Assembly (NCBI RefSeq): GCF_036227565.1 | Contig: NZ_CP109460.1 | Coordinates: forward strand, 4,030,001 to 4,094,000 | Direction: 5' to 3' | Source of the DNA: Streptomyces sp. NBC_01454 | Lineage (GTDB): Bacteria; Actinomycetota; Actinomycetes; Streptomycetales; Streptomycetaceae | DNA length: 64,000 nt | In this document: piece by piece, positions 26,463-34,414 of the stretch | Numbering within the stretch: position 1 is the stretch's first letter | Layout of the letters: each line of letters begins with the position of its first letter | Position numbers and translations under genes: made by a program | Notes under the pieces: generated by a model | The model's database searches: none | What the model was told of the DNA's origin: nothing | Seen by the model: the letters and a program-made list of their open reading frames with translations, nothing else

Positions 26463-27146
26463 ATGAGCTCGCTGGACGACCGCAGCGATCAAGACCTCCT
26501 CAGCCGCCATGTCGACGGCGACCCCGATGCCTTCGGGGAGATCGTCCGGCGCCATCGCGACCGGCTCTGGGCGGTGGCACTGCGCACCCTCGGCGACCGC
26601 GAAGAGGCCGCCGACGCCGTGCAGGACGCCCTGGTGTCCGCTTACCGCGCCGCCCATACCTTCCGCGGCCAGTCCGCCGTCACCACCTGGCTGCACCGCA
26701 TCACGGTCAATGCCTGTCTGGACCGAGCCCGTAAGGCCGCCTCACGGCGCACTTCACCCGTCGCCGAGACCGAGCGGCTGGAGCAGCTTCTCGAACCGGA
26801 GGAATCCGCCGCCGCACCGGCCGAGCGTAAGGACCTGCACCGCGAGCTGCTCGGCGCCCTGCGCACGCTTCCCGAGGAACAGCGTGCCGCTCTGGTCCTC
26901 GTCGACATGCAGGGATACCCCGTCGCCGAGGCCGCGACGATCCTCGACATCCCGACGGGAACGGTGAAGAGCCGCTGTGCACGGGGCCGTGCTCGGCTCC
27001 TGCCTTTGGTCACCCATCTGCGCACCGACGACGGGGGTAGCAAACCCGCGAGCGGGGGAAGGAACCGGGCGCAGGGGACATCCGTCCCACCGACGGCAGG
27101 GCCGAAGGACACAGGTGCCGTGAAGGGCGGAGGTGGGCGAGCGTGA
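26463..27146 (+). CDS. sigM: ECF RNA polymerase sigma factor SigM
   Basis: A 227-residue ECF sigma factor. Region 2 spans about 20-85 (DAFGEIVRRHRDRLWAVAL and EEAADAVQDALVSAYRA) and region 4 about 125-180 (LPEEQRAALVLVDMQGYPVAEAA, then IPTGTVKSRCARGRARL). Start ATG 26463 follows AAAGGGAGGGGG. The stop overlaps the start of the anti-sigma gene by four bases (GTGA), so the two are co-translated. Actinobacterial SigM commonly controls envelope or oxidative stress; here it lies between cell-wall and thioredoxin genes. Confidence 0.92.
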   Translation: MSSLDDRSDQDLLSRHVDGDPDAFGEIVRRHRDRLWAVALRTLGDREEAADAVQDALVSAYRAAHTFRGQSAVTTWLHRITVNACLDRARKAASRRTSPVAETERLEQLLEPEESAAAPAERKDLHRELLGALRTLPEEQRAALVLVDMQGYPVAEAATILDIPTGTVKSRCARGRARLLPLVTHLRTDDGGSKPASGGRNRAQGTSVPPTAGPKDTGAVKGGGGRA

Positions 27147-28084
27147 CATCGACTACCGGCACGGGGGAGCACCCCACGGGTGAACACCCGGAGGTCTGCG
27201 AGATCTCCGAGCTCACGGACGGACTGCTGTCCCCCACGCGCACCGCGGAGCTGCGCCACCATCTCGCCGCCTGTGCGCTGTGCGAAGACGTCCATTCCTC
27301 CCTGGAGGAGATCCGGGCGCTGCTCGGCACACTCCCCGGGCCGGTGCGGATGCCGGCCGACGTTGCCGGCCGCATCGATGCCGCCCTCGCGGCCGAGGCG
27401 CTGCTGGATGCCATCGCTCCCGCCGGCGGGGTGGCTGTTTCACGTGAAACAGTCACCGCACCGGTCACCGTTTCACGTGAAACCAAGGACGAGCCGCCCA
27501 GTCGCGGCACGCCCACCCGGCCCGCAGGGCGCCCCCGGGGATCCTCCGGCCCGGGCCGGCAGTCGCCGAGCGGCCGCTCGTCCCGCGCGCGGCGCTGGCC
27601 CCGGATCCTGCTCGGTACCGCCGCAGCCGCGGCGGTCCTCAGCTTCGGTGGCCTGCTCCTCCAGAACGCCGCTGTCGACGGCACGCAGGCAAGCACCCCT
27701 CACCGGGATGCGAGCACCGAGAAGAGCACCGCTGCCGCAGGCGAGCTGACCGCCGCCAGCCTTGGCTCACACGTCCACCATCTGCTCGCGTCCAAGGGCT
27801 CACACAAGACCCCGGACCTCGGCGCCCGAAGCTCCCCCGACAGCCCGCTGCGCGGCACTGCCGACACCGTTCCGTCGTGTGTACGCCAGGGCATCGGGCG
27901 TACGGAGGCCCCACTCGCCTCCAACCACACCCGCTATCAGGGCAAGGACGCCTACCTCGTGGTGCTGCCGGACCCGAGTGACCCTAAGCGTGTCTCCGCG
28001 TATGTCATCGCGTCCTCATGTGTCTCCGCCACTCCACCCGCTCCCGGGAAGGTCCTGCTGACGCACTCGTACCAGCGAGACTGA
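27143..28084 (+). CDS. Zinc-finger anti-sigma factor (SigM partner)
   Basis: A 313-residue membrane protein. The N-terminal anti-sigma domain carries the ZAS motif His40-x3-Cys44-x2-Cys47 (HLAACALC), which binds zinc and may sense oxidants. A membrane helix lies at about 154-173 and a C-terminal domain with two cysteines lies outside. GTG 27143 overlaps sigM. The linker (about 90-150) is encoded by DNA that contains two exact parS sites, giving VSRET twice (99-103 and 110-114), so part of this linker exists because of ParB binding and not protein function. Confidence 0.9.
   Translation: MTSTTGTGEHPTGEHPEVCEISELTDGLLSPTRTAELRHHLAACALCEDVHSSLEEIRALLGTLPGPVRMPADVAGRIDAALAAEALLDAIAPAGGVAVSRETVTAPVTVSRETKDEPPSRGTPTRPAGRPRGSSGPGRQSPSGRSSRARRWPRILLGTAAAAAVLSFGGLLLQNAAVDGTQASTPHRDASTEKSTAAAGELTAASLGSHVHHLLASKGSHKTPDLGARSSPDSPLRGTADTVPSCVRQGIGRTEAPLASNHTRYQGKDAYLVVLPDPSDPKRVSAYVIASSCVSATPPAPGKVLLTHSYQRD
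27437..27450. promoter_or_regulatory. parS: parS site, exact, inside the anti-sigma gene
   Basis: GTTTCACGTGAAAC within the linker-coding region of the anti-sigma factor; encodes VSRET. Confidence 0.96.
27470..27483. promoter_or_regulatory. parS: parS site, exact, inside the anti-sigma gene
   Basis: Second GTTTCACGTGAAAC, exactly 33 bp (11 codons, about three helical turns) after the first and in the same reading frame, so it again encodes VSRET. Confidence 0.96.
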
Positions 28085-28112
28085 GCGACGAGACGTGCGC
28101 TGTGACACTCCG

Positions 28113-28138
28113 GGAATGCTCGCCCCGTAGGATCCGTT
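28113..28138 (+). promoter_or_regulatory. SigR-type promoter of trxB-trxA
   Basis: GGAAT at 28113-28117 and GTT at 28136-28138 with an 18-bp spacer, the exact SigR consensus (GGAAT-N18-GTT), 62 bp before the trxB start. SigR control of trxBA under disulfide stress is established in S. coelicolor. Confidence 0.88.
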
Positions 28139-28199
28139 GGGTGGGGTGAGAGGTTCCGAGAGCCCCAGCAAGCAGTCGGCAGAGACAAGGAAGACACCC

Positions 28200-29174
28200 G
28201 TGAGCGACGTCCGCAACGTGATCATCATCGGCTCCGGGCCCGCGGGCTACACCGCAGCGCTCTACACCGCCCGCGCGTCCCTGAAGCCGCTGGTCTTCGA
28301 AGGTGCTGTCACCGCCGGAGGCGCGCTGATGAACACCACCGACGTGGAGAACTTTCCCGGCTTCCGCGACGGCATCATGGGGCCGGACCTGATGGACAAC
28401 ATGCGTGCCCAGGCCGAGCGCTTCGGCGCCGAGCTGGTGCCGGATGACGTCATCGCGGTCGACCTCTCCGACGACATCAAGACCGTCACCGACTCCGCCG
28501 GAACGGTGCACCGCGCGAAGACCGTGATCGTCACCACCGGCTCCCAGCACCGCAAGCTCGGTCTGCCCCGTGAGGACGAGCTGTCCGGCCGTGGCGTCTC
28601 CTGGTGCGCCACCTGCGACGGCTTCTTCTTCAAGGACCAGGACATCGCCGTGATCGGCGGAGGCGACACCGCGATGGAGGAGGCCACGTTCCTCTCCCGC
28701 TTCGCCAAGTCGGTGACGGTCGTCCACCGCCGTGACACCCTGCGCGCCAGCAAGGCGATGCAGGAGCGTGCCTTCGCCGACCCGAAGATCAAGTTTGTGT
28801 GGGACAGCGAGGTCGCCGAGATCCACGGCGAGAACAAGCTGTCGGGCCTAACGCTGCGCAACCTCAAGACCGGCGAGACCTCCGAGCTGCCGGTCACCGG
28901 CCTGTTCATCGCGATCGGCCATGACCCGCGGACCGAGCTGTTCAAGGGTCAGCTGAAGCTCGACGACGACGGCTACCTCAAGGTCGATGCGCCCAGCACG
29001 CGGACCAACCAGACCGGTGTCTTCGCCGCCGGCGATGTCGTCGACCACACCTACCGTCAGGCGATCACCGCGGCCGGCACCGGCTGCTCCGCCGCCCTCG
29101 ACGCCGAGCGGTTCCTCGCCGCACTGTCGGACGGCGAGGCGACGGCCGAGCCGGACAAGACCGCCTCCGTCTGA
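28200..29174 (+). CDS. trxB: Thioredoxin reductase
   Basis: A 324-residue flavoenzyme that passes electrons from NADPH through FAD to thioredoxin. FAD loop [12 protein letters not shown] (about 10-20), redox-active WCATC (Cys136/Cys139), NADPH loop [10 protein letters not shown], and the second FAD motif [16 protein letters not shown] near the C-terminus. The start is GTG 28200 (AAGGAAGACACCC upstream), not the in-frame site 63 bp earlier, which would fall at the SigR promoter. Followed 46 bp later by trxA. Confidence 0.97.
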   Translation: MSDVRNVIIIGSGPAGYTAALYTARASLKPLVFEGAVTAGGALMNTTDVENFPGFRDGIMGPDLMDNMRAQAERFGAELVPDDVIAVDLSDDIKTVTDSAGTVHRAKTVIVTTGSQHRKLGLPREDELSGRGVSWCATCDGFFFKDQDIAVIGGGDTAMEEATFLSRFAKSVTVVHRRDTLRASKAMQERAFADPKIKFVWDSEVAEIHGENKLSGLTLRNLKTGETSELPVTGLFIAIGHDPRTELFKGQLKLDDDGYLKVDAPSTRTNQTGVFAAGDVVDHTYRQAITAAGTGCSAALDAERFLAALSDGEATAEPDKTASV

Positions 29175-29220
29175 CCCGCGCACCCAGCTTTCCCACCACC
29201 CACCCAGTAAGGAGATTGCC

Positions 29221-29547
29221 ATGGCCGGCGCCACGGTGACCGTCACGGACGCCAACTTCGAAGAGGTCGTCCTCAAGAGCGACAAGCCCGTTCTCGTGGA
29301 CTTCTGGGCCACCTGGTGCGGCCCGTGCCGCCAGGTCGCCCCGTCCCTGGAGGCCATTGCCGCGGAGCATGACGAGATCGTCATTGCCAAGCTGAACACC
29401 GACGAGAACCCGGCGACCACCGCCAAGTACGGCGTCATGTCGATCCCGACGATGAACGTCTACCAGGGCGGCGAGGTCGTGAAGACCATCGTCGGCGCCA
29501 AGCCGAAGGCCGCGATCGTGCGCGACCTGGAGGACTACCTCGCCTGA
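29221..29547 (+). CDS. trxA: Thioredoxin
   Basis: A 108-residue thioredoxin with the active site WCGPC (Cys33/Cys36), conserved FWATW before it and SIPTMNVY (cis-proline loop). Start ATG 29221 follows AAGGAGATTGCC, an excellent ribosome-binding site; the longer open frame overlaps trxB out of frame. It reduces protein disulfides in the cytoplasm with TrxB and is co-transcribed with it. Confidence 0.98.
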   Translation: MAGATVTVTDANFEEVVLKSDKPVLVDFWATWCGPCRQVAPSLEAIAAEHDEIVIAKLNTDENPATTAKYGVMSIPTMNVYQGGEVVKTIVGAKPKAAIVRDLEDYLA

Positions 29548-29560
29548 GGCACCTCGTGAC

Positions 29561-29574
29561 GTTTCACGGGAAAC
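29561..29574. promoter_or_regulatory. Degenerate parS site (13/14)
   Basis: GTTTCACGGGAAAC differs from parS by one base in the centre, which breaks the palindrome. Two weaker relatives, TTTTCACGGGAC near 29610-29621 and GTTTCACGGGG at 29622-29632, follow within 60 bp. Binding by ParB is uncertain. Confidence 0.45.
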
Positions 29575-29604
29575 GGGCCCGCCCCCACGAGGGGTGGGCC
29601 CGTT
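29572..29604 (+). terminator. Terminator of trxB-trxA
   Basis: Inverted repeat with 14-bp arms (one G-T wobble), left arm AACGGGCCCGCCCC, 5-nt loop, followed by CTCTGTTTT, 25 bp after the trxA stop. Confidence 0.85.
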
Positions 29605-29643
29605 CTCTGTTTTCACGGGACGTTTCACGGGGCCGCGCGCGCC

Positions 29644-30261
29644 TCAGAGAGGCCGCAGCGCGGGCTCCTTCTGTACGGCTCCCAGCAAGCGGTCGAGAGC
29701 CAGCTCGACGTCTTCCTTCCACGAGATCGTGGTCCGCAACTCAAGGCGCAGCCGGGGAAAGCGTGGGTGCGGGCGCACGGTCTTGAAGCCCACCGCAAGG
29801 AGATGATCAGCGGGCAGCACACACGCCGGCTCGCTCCAGCGGGCATCGCCAAAGGCCTCGATGGCCTTGAACCCGCGCTGGATGAGGTCCTTGGCGACCG
29901 TCTGGACCATCACGCGCCCCAGCCCCTGGCCTTTGTAGCCGGGAATCAGCCAGGCCGTCAGCAGCTGCACCGCGTCCGGTGACACTGGGCTGGTGGGGAA
30001 GGCCGTGGAGCGCGGCACATAAGCCGGCGGGGCGTACATCACGAAGCCCACGGGCACTTCGTCGACATAGACCACCCGTCCGCAGGACCCCCACTCCAGC
30101 AGCACTGCCGAGATCCAGGCTTCCTTCTCCAGTTCGGGGCGGCCCGCCTTTACCGCGGCCTCGCCGCTGACGGGGTCGAGCTCCCAGAAGACACAGGAGC
30201 GGCAGCGCTTGGGGAGATCCGGAAGGTTGTCCAGCGTGAGCGGTACGAACCGACGGCCCAT
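29644..30261 (-). CDS. GNAT family N-acetyltransferase
   Basis: A 205-residue protein of the GNAT fold. The acetyl-CoA loop reads GYKGQGLGRVMVQ (about 105-118). The N-terminus has a CRSCVFWELDP segment with two cysteines that is typical of the actinobacterial members near the origin. Start ATG 30261 is well conserved in style (MGRRFVPLTLDNLPDLP). It lies downstream of the parAB operon in the same direction, behind a terminator. Acceptor substrate unknown. Confidence 0.88.
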   Translation of the reverse strand: MGRRFVPLTLDNLPDLPKRCRSCVFWELDPVSGEAAVKAGRPELEKEAWISAVLLEWGSCGRVVYVDEVPVGFVMYAPPAYVPRSTAFPTSPVSPDAVQLLTAWLIPGYKGQGLGRVMVQTVAKDLIQRGFKAIEAFGDARWSEPACVLPADHLLAVGFKTVRPHPRFPRLRLELRTTISWKEDVELALDRLLGAVQKEPALRPL

Positions 30262-30407
30262 GAATCCAGGTCCTCACTTCCCTCGCCCGCCGTACCGCGC
30301 AGCACCGTCAGTGCCGCCTGCTCTCTGAGCAGACCTCCAACGAATCCTCCGACGGCTGCGAGGCTGAACCCCGCGGCCAACAGTCCGGTGCGGCTCACCG
30401 ATCGCAT
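30150..30407 (-). CDS. Possible small membrane protein overlapping the GNAT start
   Basis: An 85-codon frame starting ATG 30407 (MRSVSRTGLLAAGFSLAAVG) with a strong GAGGAGAGG ribosome-binding site 2-3 bases upstream and one hydrophobic segment (about 8-25). Its last third (30150-30261) overlaps the start of the GNAT gene in another frame, which is unusual. It may be real and translationally coupled to the GNAT gene, or translation may only lead into it. I could not recognise a family. Confidence 0.35.
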   Translation of the reverse strand: MRSVSRTGLLAAGFSLAAVGGFVGGLLREQAALTVLRGTAGEGSEDLDSWAVGSYRSRWTTFRISPSAAAPVSSGSSTPSAARPR

Positions 30408-30506
30408 GGCCCTCTCCTCGGTATGAGGTGTCTCCACATGGATGCGTGCCATACCCGAACGCATCGTAACCACCCTTTACGGGCACGGGTACCGCAAGAG
30501 AGCAAA

Positions 30507-30549
30507 GGGCGGGCCGTGTTCCGGTATGGCCCCGGAACACGGCCCGCCC
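30507..30549 (-). terminator. Terminator of the parAB operon
   Basis: Perfect 18-bp inverted repeat (arm starts GGGCGGGCCGTG) with a 7-nt loop, 18 bp beyond the parB stop. It separates parAB from the GNAT region; the 305-bp gap around it otherwise holds only the small putative ORF at 30150-30407. Confidence 0.88.
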
Positions 30550-30566
30550 AGGGCCGAAGCGTCAGC

Positions 30567-31664
30567 TCACTCTTCTTCGTTGCTCTCCTCGGCCAGGGTC
30601 TGGCCCAGGACGCGCCCCTCACCTGGGGCGAGGGTGCCGAGGATGCGCTCAAGGTCATCCATCGAGGCGAACTCGACGACGATCTTGCCCTTCTTCTGTC
30701 CCAGATCGACCTTCACTCGGGTCTCGAAGCGGTCGGACAGCCGGGAAGCCAGACCCGTGAGCGCGGGGGACACCCGGGCACCCGCCCGCGGCCCCTTGGC
30801 CTTGCTCGCGCTCTGGGGGGTGGTCCCCATCAGCGTCACGATCTCTTCGACCGAACGGACCGAGAGCCCCTCCGCCACGATGCGGCGCGCGAGGTGGTCC
30901 TGCTCTTCCGAGTCCTCCACCGAGAGCAGCGCGCGGGCATGTCCGGCGGAGAGCACACCGGCGGCAAGCCGCTTCTGGACGGACGGCGAGAGCTTCAGCA
31001 GCCGCAGTGTGTTGGAGACCTGGGGACGCGAACGCCCGATCCGGTCGGCCAGCTCGTCATGCGTGCACTTGAAGTCCTTCAGCAACTGGTCATAAGCAGC
31101 GGCCTCTTCCAGCGGGTTCAGCTGTGCCCGGTGGAGGTTCTCCAGCAGCGCGTCGAGCAGCAGCTTCTCGTCGTCGGTGGCCCGTACGATCGCGGGAATC
31201 TTCTCCAGGCCGGCCTCACGGCACGCACGCCAGCGGCGCTCGCCCATGATGAGCTCATACCGCCCCGGTCCCGTCTGACGGACGACCACCGGCTGGAGCA
31301 GGCCGACCTCCTTGATGGAGGTGACCAGCTCGGCAAGAGCGTCCTCATCGAAGACCTCGCGCGGCTGACGCGGGTTCGGCTTGATCGCATCCAGCGGCAC
31401 CTCGGCGAAGTGCGCGCCGGACACTTCTGCGACACCCGCCTGCGATGTCTCCCGGCCGGCAGGTGCTTCCGTTTCACGTGAAACACCGTGCGCCGGTAGC
31501 GAGGTCACCTTGGCCGCCGCCACTCCTCGCTCCGGGGCCAAGACGGGTACGGACGACGGTGACGTCGCGCCCTGTCCTGCGGTCCTGGCGTGGTCCGTGC
31601 TCTGCGGTGCTGCGGGGATCAGCGCACCGAGCCCACGGCCCAGGCCTCTACGTCGTTCGCTCAC
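30567..31664 (-). CDS. parB: Chromosome-partitioning protein ParB
   Basis: A 365-residue parS-binding CTPase clamp. The N-terminus [14 protein letters not shown] is the ParA-contact region; the CTP-binding domain contains NPRQPR and GERRWRA; the helix-turn-helix reads [19 protein letters not shown]; a C-terminal dimerisation domain follows. GTG 31664 overlaps the parA stop (GTGA). The gene contains an exact parS site (31471-31484) coding VSRET in the linker after the N-terminus. In Streptomyces ParB condenses oriC regions before sporulation septation. Confidence 0.97.
   Translation of the reverse strand: MSERRRGLGRGLGALIPAAPQSTDHARTAGQGATSPSSVPVLAPERGVAAAKVTSLPAHGVSRETEAPAGRETSQAGVAEVSGAHFAEVPLDAIKPNPRQPREVFDEDALAELVTSIKEVGLLQPVVVRQTGPGRYELIMGERRWRACREAGLEKIPAIVRATDDEKLLLDALLENLHRAQLNPLEEAAAYDQLLKDFKCTHDELADRIGRSRPQVSNTLRLLKLSPSVQKRLAAGVLSAGHARALLSVEDSEEQDHLARRIVAEGLSVRSVEEIVTLMGTTPQSASKAKGPRAGARVSPALTGLASRLSDRFETRVKVDLGQKKGKIVVEFASMDDLERILGTLAPGEGRVLGQTLAEESNEEE
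31471..31484. promoter_or_regulatory. parS: parS site, exact, inside parB
   Basis: GTTTCACGTGAAAC within the 5' part of parB; read as VSRET on the coding strand. Confidence 0.96.
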
Positions 31665-32731
31665 TGCGTCCCCTCCGAGATGCTGTGCTGTGCTTCATAG
31701 TTCACGCTGAGGCCCTGGCCCCCGGTCTGCGGGGCCCCACGCAGTGCGATCTCTCGGGCCGCTTCGAGATAGGACAGCGAGCCACTGGATCCCGGGTCAT
31801 AGGTGAGCACCGTCTGCCCGTAGCTGGGTGCCTCGGAGATGCGCACCGACCGGGGAATGCTCGTACGGAGCACCTCGCGGCCGAAGTGACTGCGCACCTC
31901 ATCGGCGACCTGGGAAGCCAGCCGGGTCCGCCCGTCGTACATGGTGAGCAGGATCGTCGAGACATGGAGCGTGGGGTTCAGATGTCCCCGCACCAGATCG
32001 ACATTCCGCAGCAGCTGGCCCAGTCCCTCAAGGGCGTAGTACTCGCACTGAATCGGGATCAGTACCTCGGCGCCGGCAACCAGAGCGTTGACCGTCAGCA
32101 GGCCGAGGGAGGGCGGACAGTCGATGAAGATGTAGTCCAGCGGCTGTTCATATGCCTTGATGGCCCGGTCCAGCCTGCTTTCGCGTGCCACCAGCGAGAC
32201 CAGCTCGATCTCCGCGCCGGCCAGGTCGATCGTGGCGGGCGCGCAGAAAAGGCCCTCGACATCCAGGACCGGCTGCACCACATCGGAGAGCGGCTTGCTC
32301 TCCACCAGCACGTCATAGATCGACGGAACGTCGGAGTGATGGTCGATCCCCAGCGCCGTGGACGCGTTGCCCTGGGGGTCCAGGTCGATCACCAGAACCC
32401 GTGCACCGTGCAGAGCCAAAGAGGCTGCCAGGTTCACCGTGGTCGTGGTCTTTCCGACCCCGCCCTTCTGGTTGGCAACCACCATGACCCGAGTCTGTTC
32501 AGGCCGGGGCAGCCCCTCACCCGCGCGGCCGAGTGCCTCCACCGCCAGCTGAGCTGCACGACCGATCGGGGTGTCGTCCATCGGGGGCGGCGTTTCACGT
32601 GAAACGTCGTCCCCGAACGACTCACTACGGGGACCGGGGACCGGATCGGTCATCGGTCCCGCGATATTGGCGTCGGACCGCAAGGGTTCACTCTCCTCGA
32701 CAGAGGGCTCGCAATGTTCAGAGCCTGCCAT
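31661..32731 (-). CDS. parA: Chromosome-partitioning ATPase ParA
   Basis: A 356-residue Walker-type ATPase that works with ParB to move and space origins. Deviant Walker [17 protein letters not shown], Walker A' strand [14 protein letters not shown], and switch region [11 protein letters not shown] are present. Start is taken as ATG 32731 ([13 protein letters not shown]), matching the usual Streptomyces length, although its ribosome-binding site is weak and ATG at MDDTPIG is a shorter alternative. The first ~100 residues are a variable acidic extension that includes VSRET encoded by a parS site. Confidence 0.95.
   Translation of the reverse strand: MAGSEHCEPSVEESEPLRSDANIAGPMTDPVPGPRSESFGDDVSRETPPPMDDTPIGRAAQLAVEALGRAGEGLPRPEQTRVMVVANQKGGVGKTTTTVNLAASLALHGARVLVIDLDPQGNASTALGIDHHSDVPSIYDVLVESKPLSDVVQPVLDVEGLFCAPATIDLAGAEIELVSLVARESRLDRAIKAYEQPLDYIFIDCPPSLGLLTVNALVAGAEVLIPIQCEYYALEGLGQLLRNVDLVRGHLNPTLHVSTILLTMYDGRTRLASQVADEVRSHFGREVLRTSIPRSVRISEAPSYGQTVLTYDPGSSGSLSYLEAAREIALRGAPQTGGQGLSVNYEAQHSISEGTQ
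32592..32605. promoter_or_regulatory. parS: parS site, exact, inside parA
   Basis: GTTTCACGTGAAAC in the 5' region of parA, coding VSRET in the N-terminal extension. Confidence 0.96.
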
Positions 32732-33031
32732 GCTTTCGGTGTCGTGAACCAGTGAGGTCCGCTCTCCTGTGGACGAACCCACGTCTGTGGATACTTCCCT
32801 GACCCTTGTGGGCCGGTGGTCGCGCGGCGCGGCGGCCGCACGACCACGACCGATGATGCCTTGCAGCAGAGAACGACGTTTCACGTGAAACACGATGCCA
32901 GCGTCGCGTCTGAATGAGCCGCGACACTCCGCCTTATGTCGTTTTGGTAGCATTTGCGGAATTTGCCGATGCCCATTCACGGATCGGCGCACTCCGCGTC
33001 TCCCTCAGCACTGATCTGCCTCACTGCGGCA
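32732..33031. promoter_or_regulatory. parA upstream region with parS and DnaA-like boxes
   Basis: 300 bp between parA and rsmG without a supported gene. It contains an exact parS (32878-32891) and two DnaA-box-like 9-mers, TGTGGACGA at 32768-32776 (minus strand TCGTCCACA, the same as one oriC box) and TGTGGATAC at 32786-32794. The AT-rich stretch 32930-32960 could host the parA promoter. Confidence 0.6.
32878..32891. promoter_or_regulatory. parS: parS site, exact, upstream of parA
   Basis: GTTTCACGTGAAAC about 150 bp before the chosen parA start; could allow ParB to influence parAB transcription. Confidence 0.96.
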
Positions 33032-33757
33032 TCAGCGTCGGCGCCCCCTCGACACCCGGTTCACTCGGGCCGCCTTCGCCCGCTTGGCCGCAAAACGCAC
33101 TCCGCCCGGGCTCTCGCCCACCTCGACCCGTACGACGGTGGAGGGAGGATCCACGATGCCCTCGCCCACATGCACCACCGAGGTCTCCACCACGCCGAGC
33201 TTGCTCAGCGCCGCCCGGGCACCCTTGAGCTCCTCCTCCGCGGCGTCCCCCTTGAGCGCCAGCATCTCTCCGTAAGGACGCAGCAGGGGAACGCCCCAGC
33301 CGGCCAGCCGGTCGAGCGGAGCCACAGCCCGCGCCGTCACCACATGCACCTGCGGAAGCTTGCCCATGACCTCTTCGGCCCGGCCGCGCACCACGGTGAC
33401 ATGGTCCAGCCCCAGCAGCTCGACGACCTCCTGGAGGAAGTTCGTACGCCGCAGCAGCGGCTCCAGGAGCGTGATCTTCAGGTCCGGGCGCACCAGGGCG
33501 AGCGGGATACCGGGCAGCCCCGCCCCCGAGCCCACGTCACAGACCGAGACGCCCTCGGGCACCACCTCGGAGAGCACGGCGCAGTTCAACAGATGCCGCT
33601 CCCACAGGCGCGGAACCTCGCGCGGGCCGATGAGCCCTCGCGTCACGCCGATGTCGGCGAGCAGTTCGCCGTACCGCACGGCCTCCGCAAAGTGTTCGCC
33701 GAATACCTCCTCCGCCGCCTTCGGCGCAGGAGGGAGCTCCGCTGCTGCCTCCGTCAC
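33032..33757 (-). CDS. rsmG: 16S rRNA (guanine-527-N7)-methyltransferase RsmG
   Basis: A 241-residue SAM-dependent methyltransferase that modifies G527 of 16S rRNA; loss gives low-level streptomycin resistance and can raise antibiotic production in Streptomyces. VCDVGSGAGLPGIPLAL (about 90-107) is the SAM loop and RAVAPLDRL a conserved motif. GTG start at 33757. The C-terminus has a basic tail (RAKAARVNRVSRGRRR). It lies between jag and parA as in most actinobacteria. Confidence 0.96.
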   Translation of the reverse strand: MTEAAAELPPAPKAAEEVFGEHFAEAVRYGELLADIGVTRGLIGPREVPRLWERHLLNCAVLSEVVPEGVSVCDVGSGAGLPGIPLALVRPDLKITLLEPLLRRTNFLQEVVELLGLDHVTVVRGRAEEVMGKLPQVHVVTARAVAPLDRLAGWGVPLLRPYGEMLALKGDAAEEELKGARAALSKLGVVETSVVHVGEGIVDPPSTVVRVEVGESPGGVRFAAKRAKAARVNRVSRGRRR

Positions 33758-33840
33758 GGGGAACCGCCCTTCCTTTGGACTGCTTTTCCTGCCGGGAACC
33801 CGGGTCAGGCACCCGGGATAACACAGAACGCTGACAACTT

Positions 33841-33870
33841 TTGGCCCCGCCTGCGAGCAGACGGGGCCAA
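33841..33870 (-). terminator. Terminator between jag and rsmG
   Basis: Inverted repeat with 14-bp arms and one mismatch (TTGGCCCCGCCTGC), short GA loop, 22 bp beyond the jag stop. Confidence 0.7.
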
Positions 33871-33892
33871 GAGAAACGGGAGCGCAGAGCGG

Positions 33893-34399
33893 TCAGGCCG
33901 GGAGAACAACCACTCGGCGCTGCGGCTCCTCGCCCTCGGACTCGCTCCGGAGCCCGGCGGCGGCCACCGCGTCATGAACGACCTTGCGCTCGAAGGGAGT
34001 CATCGGGTCGAGCTTCACCGGCTCGCCGGTGCCCTTGGCCTCCTCGGCCGCCTTCGCACCGATCTCCGCGAGCTCCTCGCGCTTACGCGCCCGGAAGCCG
34101 GCGATGTCCAGCATCAGACGGCTGCGGTCACCGGTTTCGCGGTGGACGGCCAGCCGGGTCAGCTCCTGCAGCGCCTCCAGCACCTCACCGTCGCGGCCCA
34201 CCAGCTTCTGCAGGTCGCGGCTGGACGAGTCGCTGATGATCGACACGGCGGCACGGTCGGCCTCGACATCCATGTCGATGTCGCCGTCGAGGTCGGCGAT
34301 GTCCAGCAGACCCTCGAGGTAGTCGGCCGCGATCTCGCCTTCCTGCTCAAGGCGGGACAGGGTGTCGGTGCCCTCGGCGGCAGGGGTCGTGTCCGTCAC
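33893..34399 (-). CDS. jag: Jag/KhpB-like RNA-binding protein (KH and R3H domains)
   Basis: A 168-residue protein with a KH domain (about 45-110, including SSSRDLQKLVGRDGEVLEA) and a C-terminal R3H domain (about 110-165, MTPFERKVVHDAVA). The Jag_N domain found in firmicutes is absent, as in other actinobacteria. Such proteins bind RNA and influence cell elongation. GTG start at 34399; 15 bp after yidC in the rnpA-yidD-yidC-jag operon. Confidence 0.92.
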   Translation of the reverse strand: MTDTTPAAEGTDTLSRLEQEGEIAADYLEGLLDIADLDGDIDMDVEADRAAVSIISDSSSRDLQKLVGRDGEVLEALQELTRLAVHRETGDRSRLMLDIAGFRARKREELAEIGAKAAEEAKGTGEPVKLDPMTPFERKVVHDAVAAAGLRSESEGEEPQRRVVVLPA

Positions 34400-34414
34400 G
34401 AAAGGGACTCCTTC

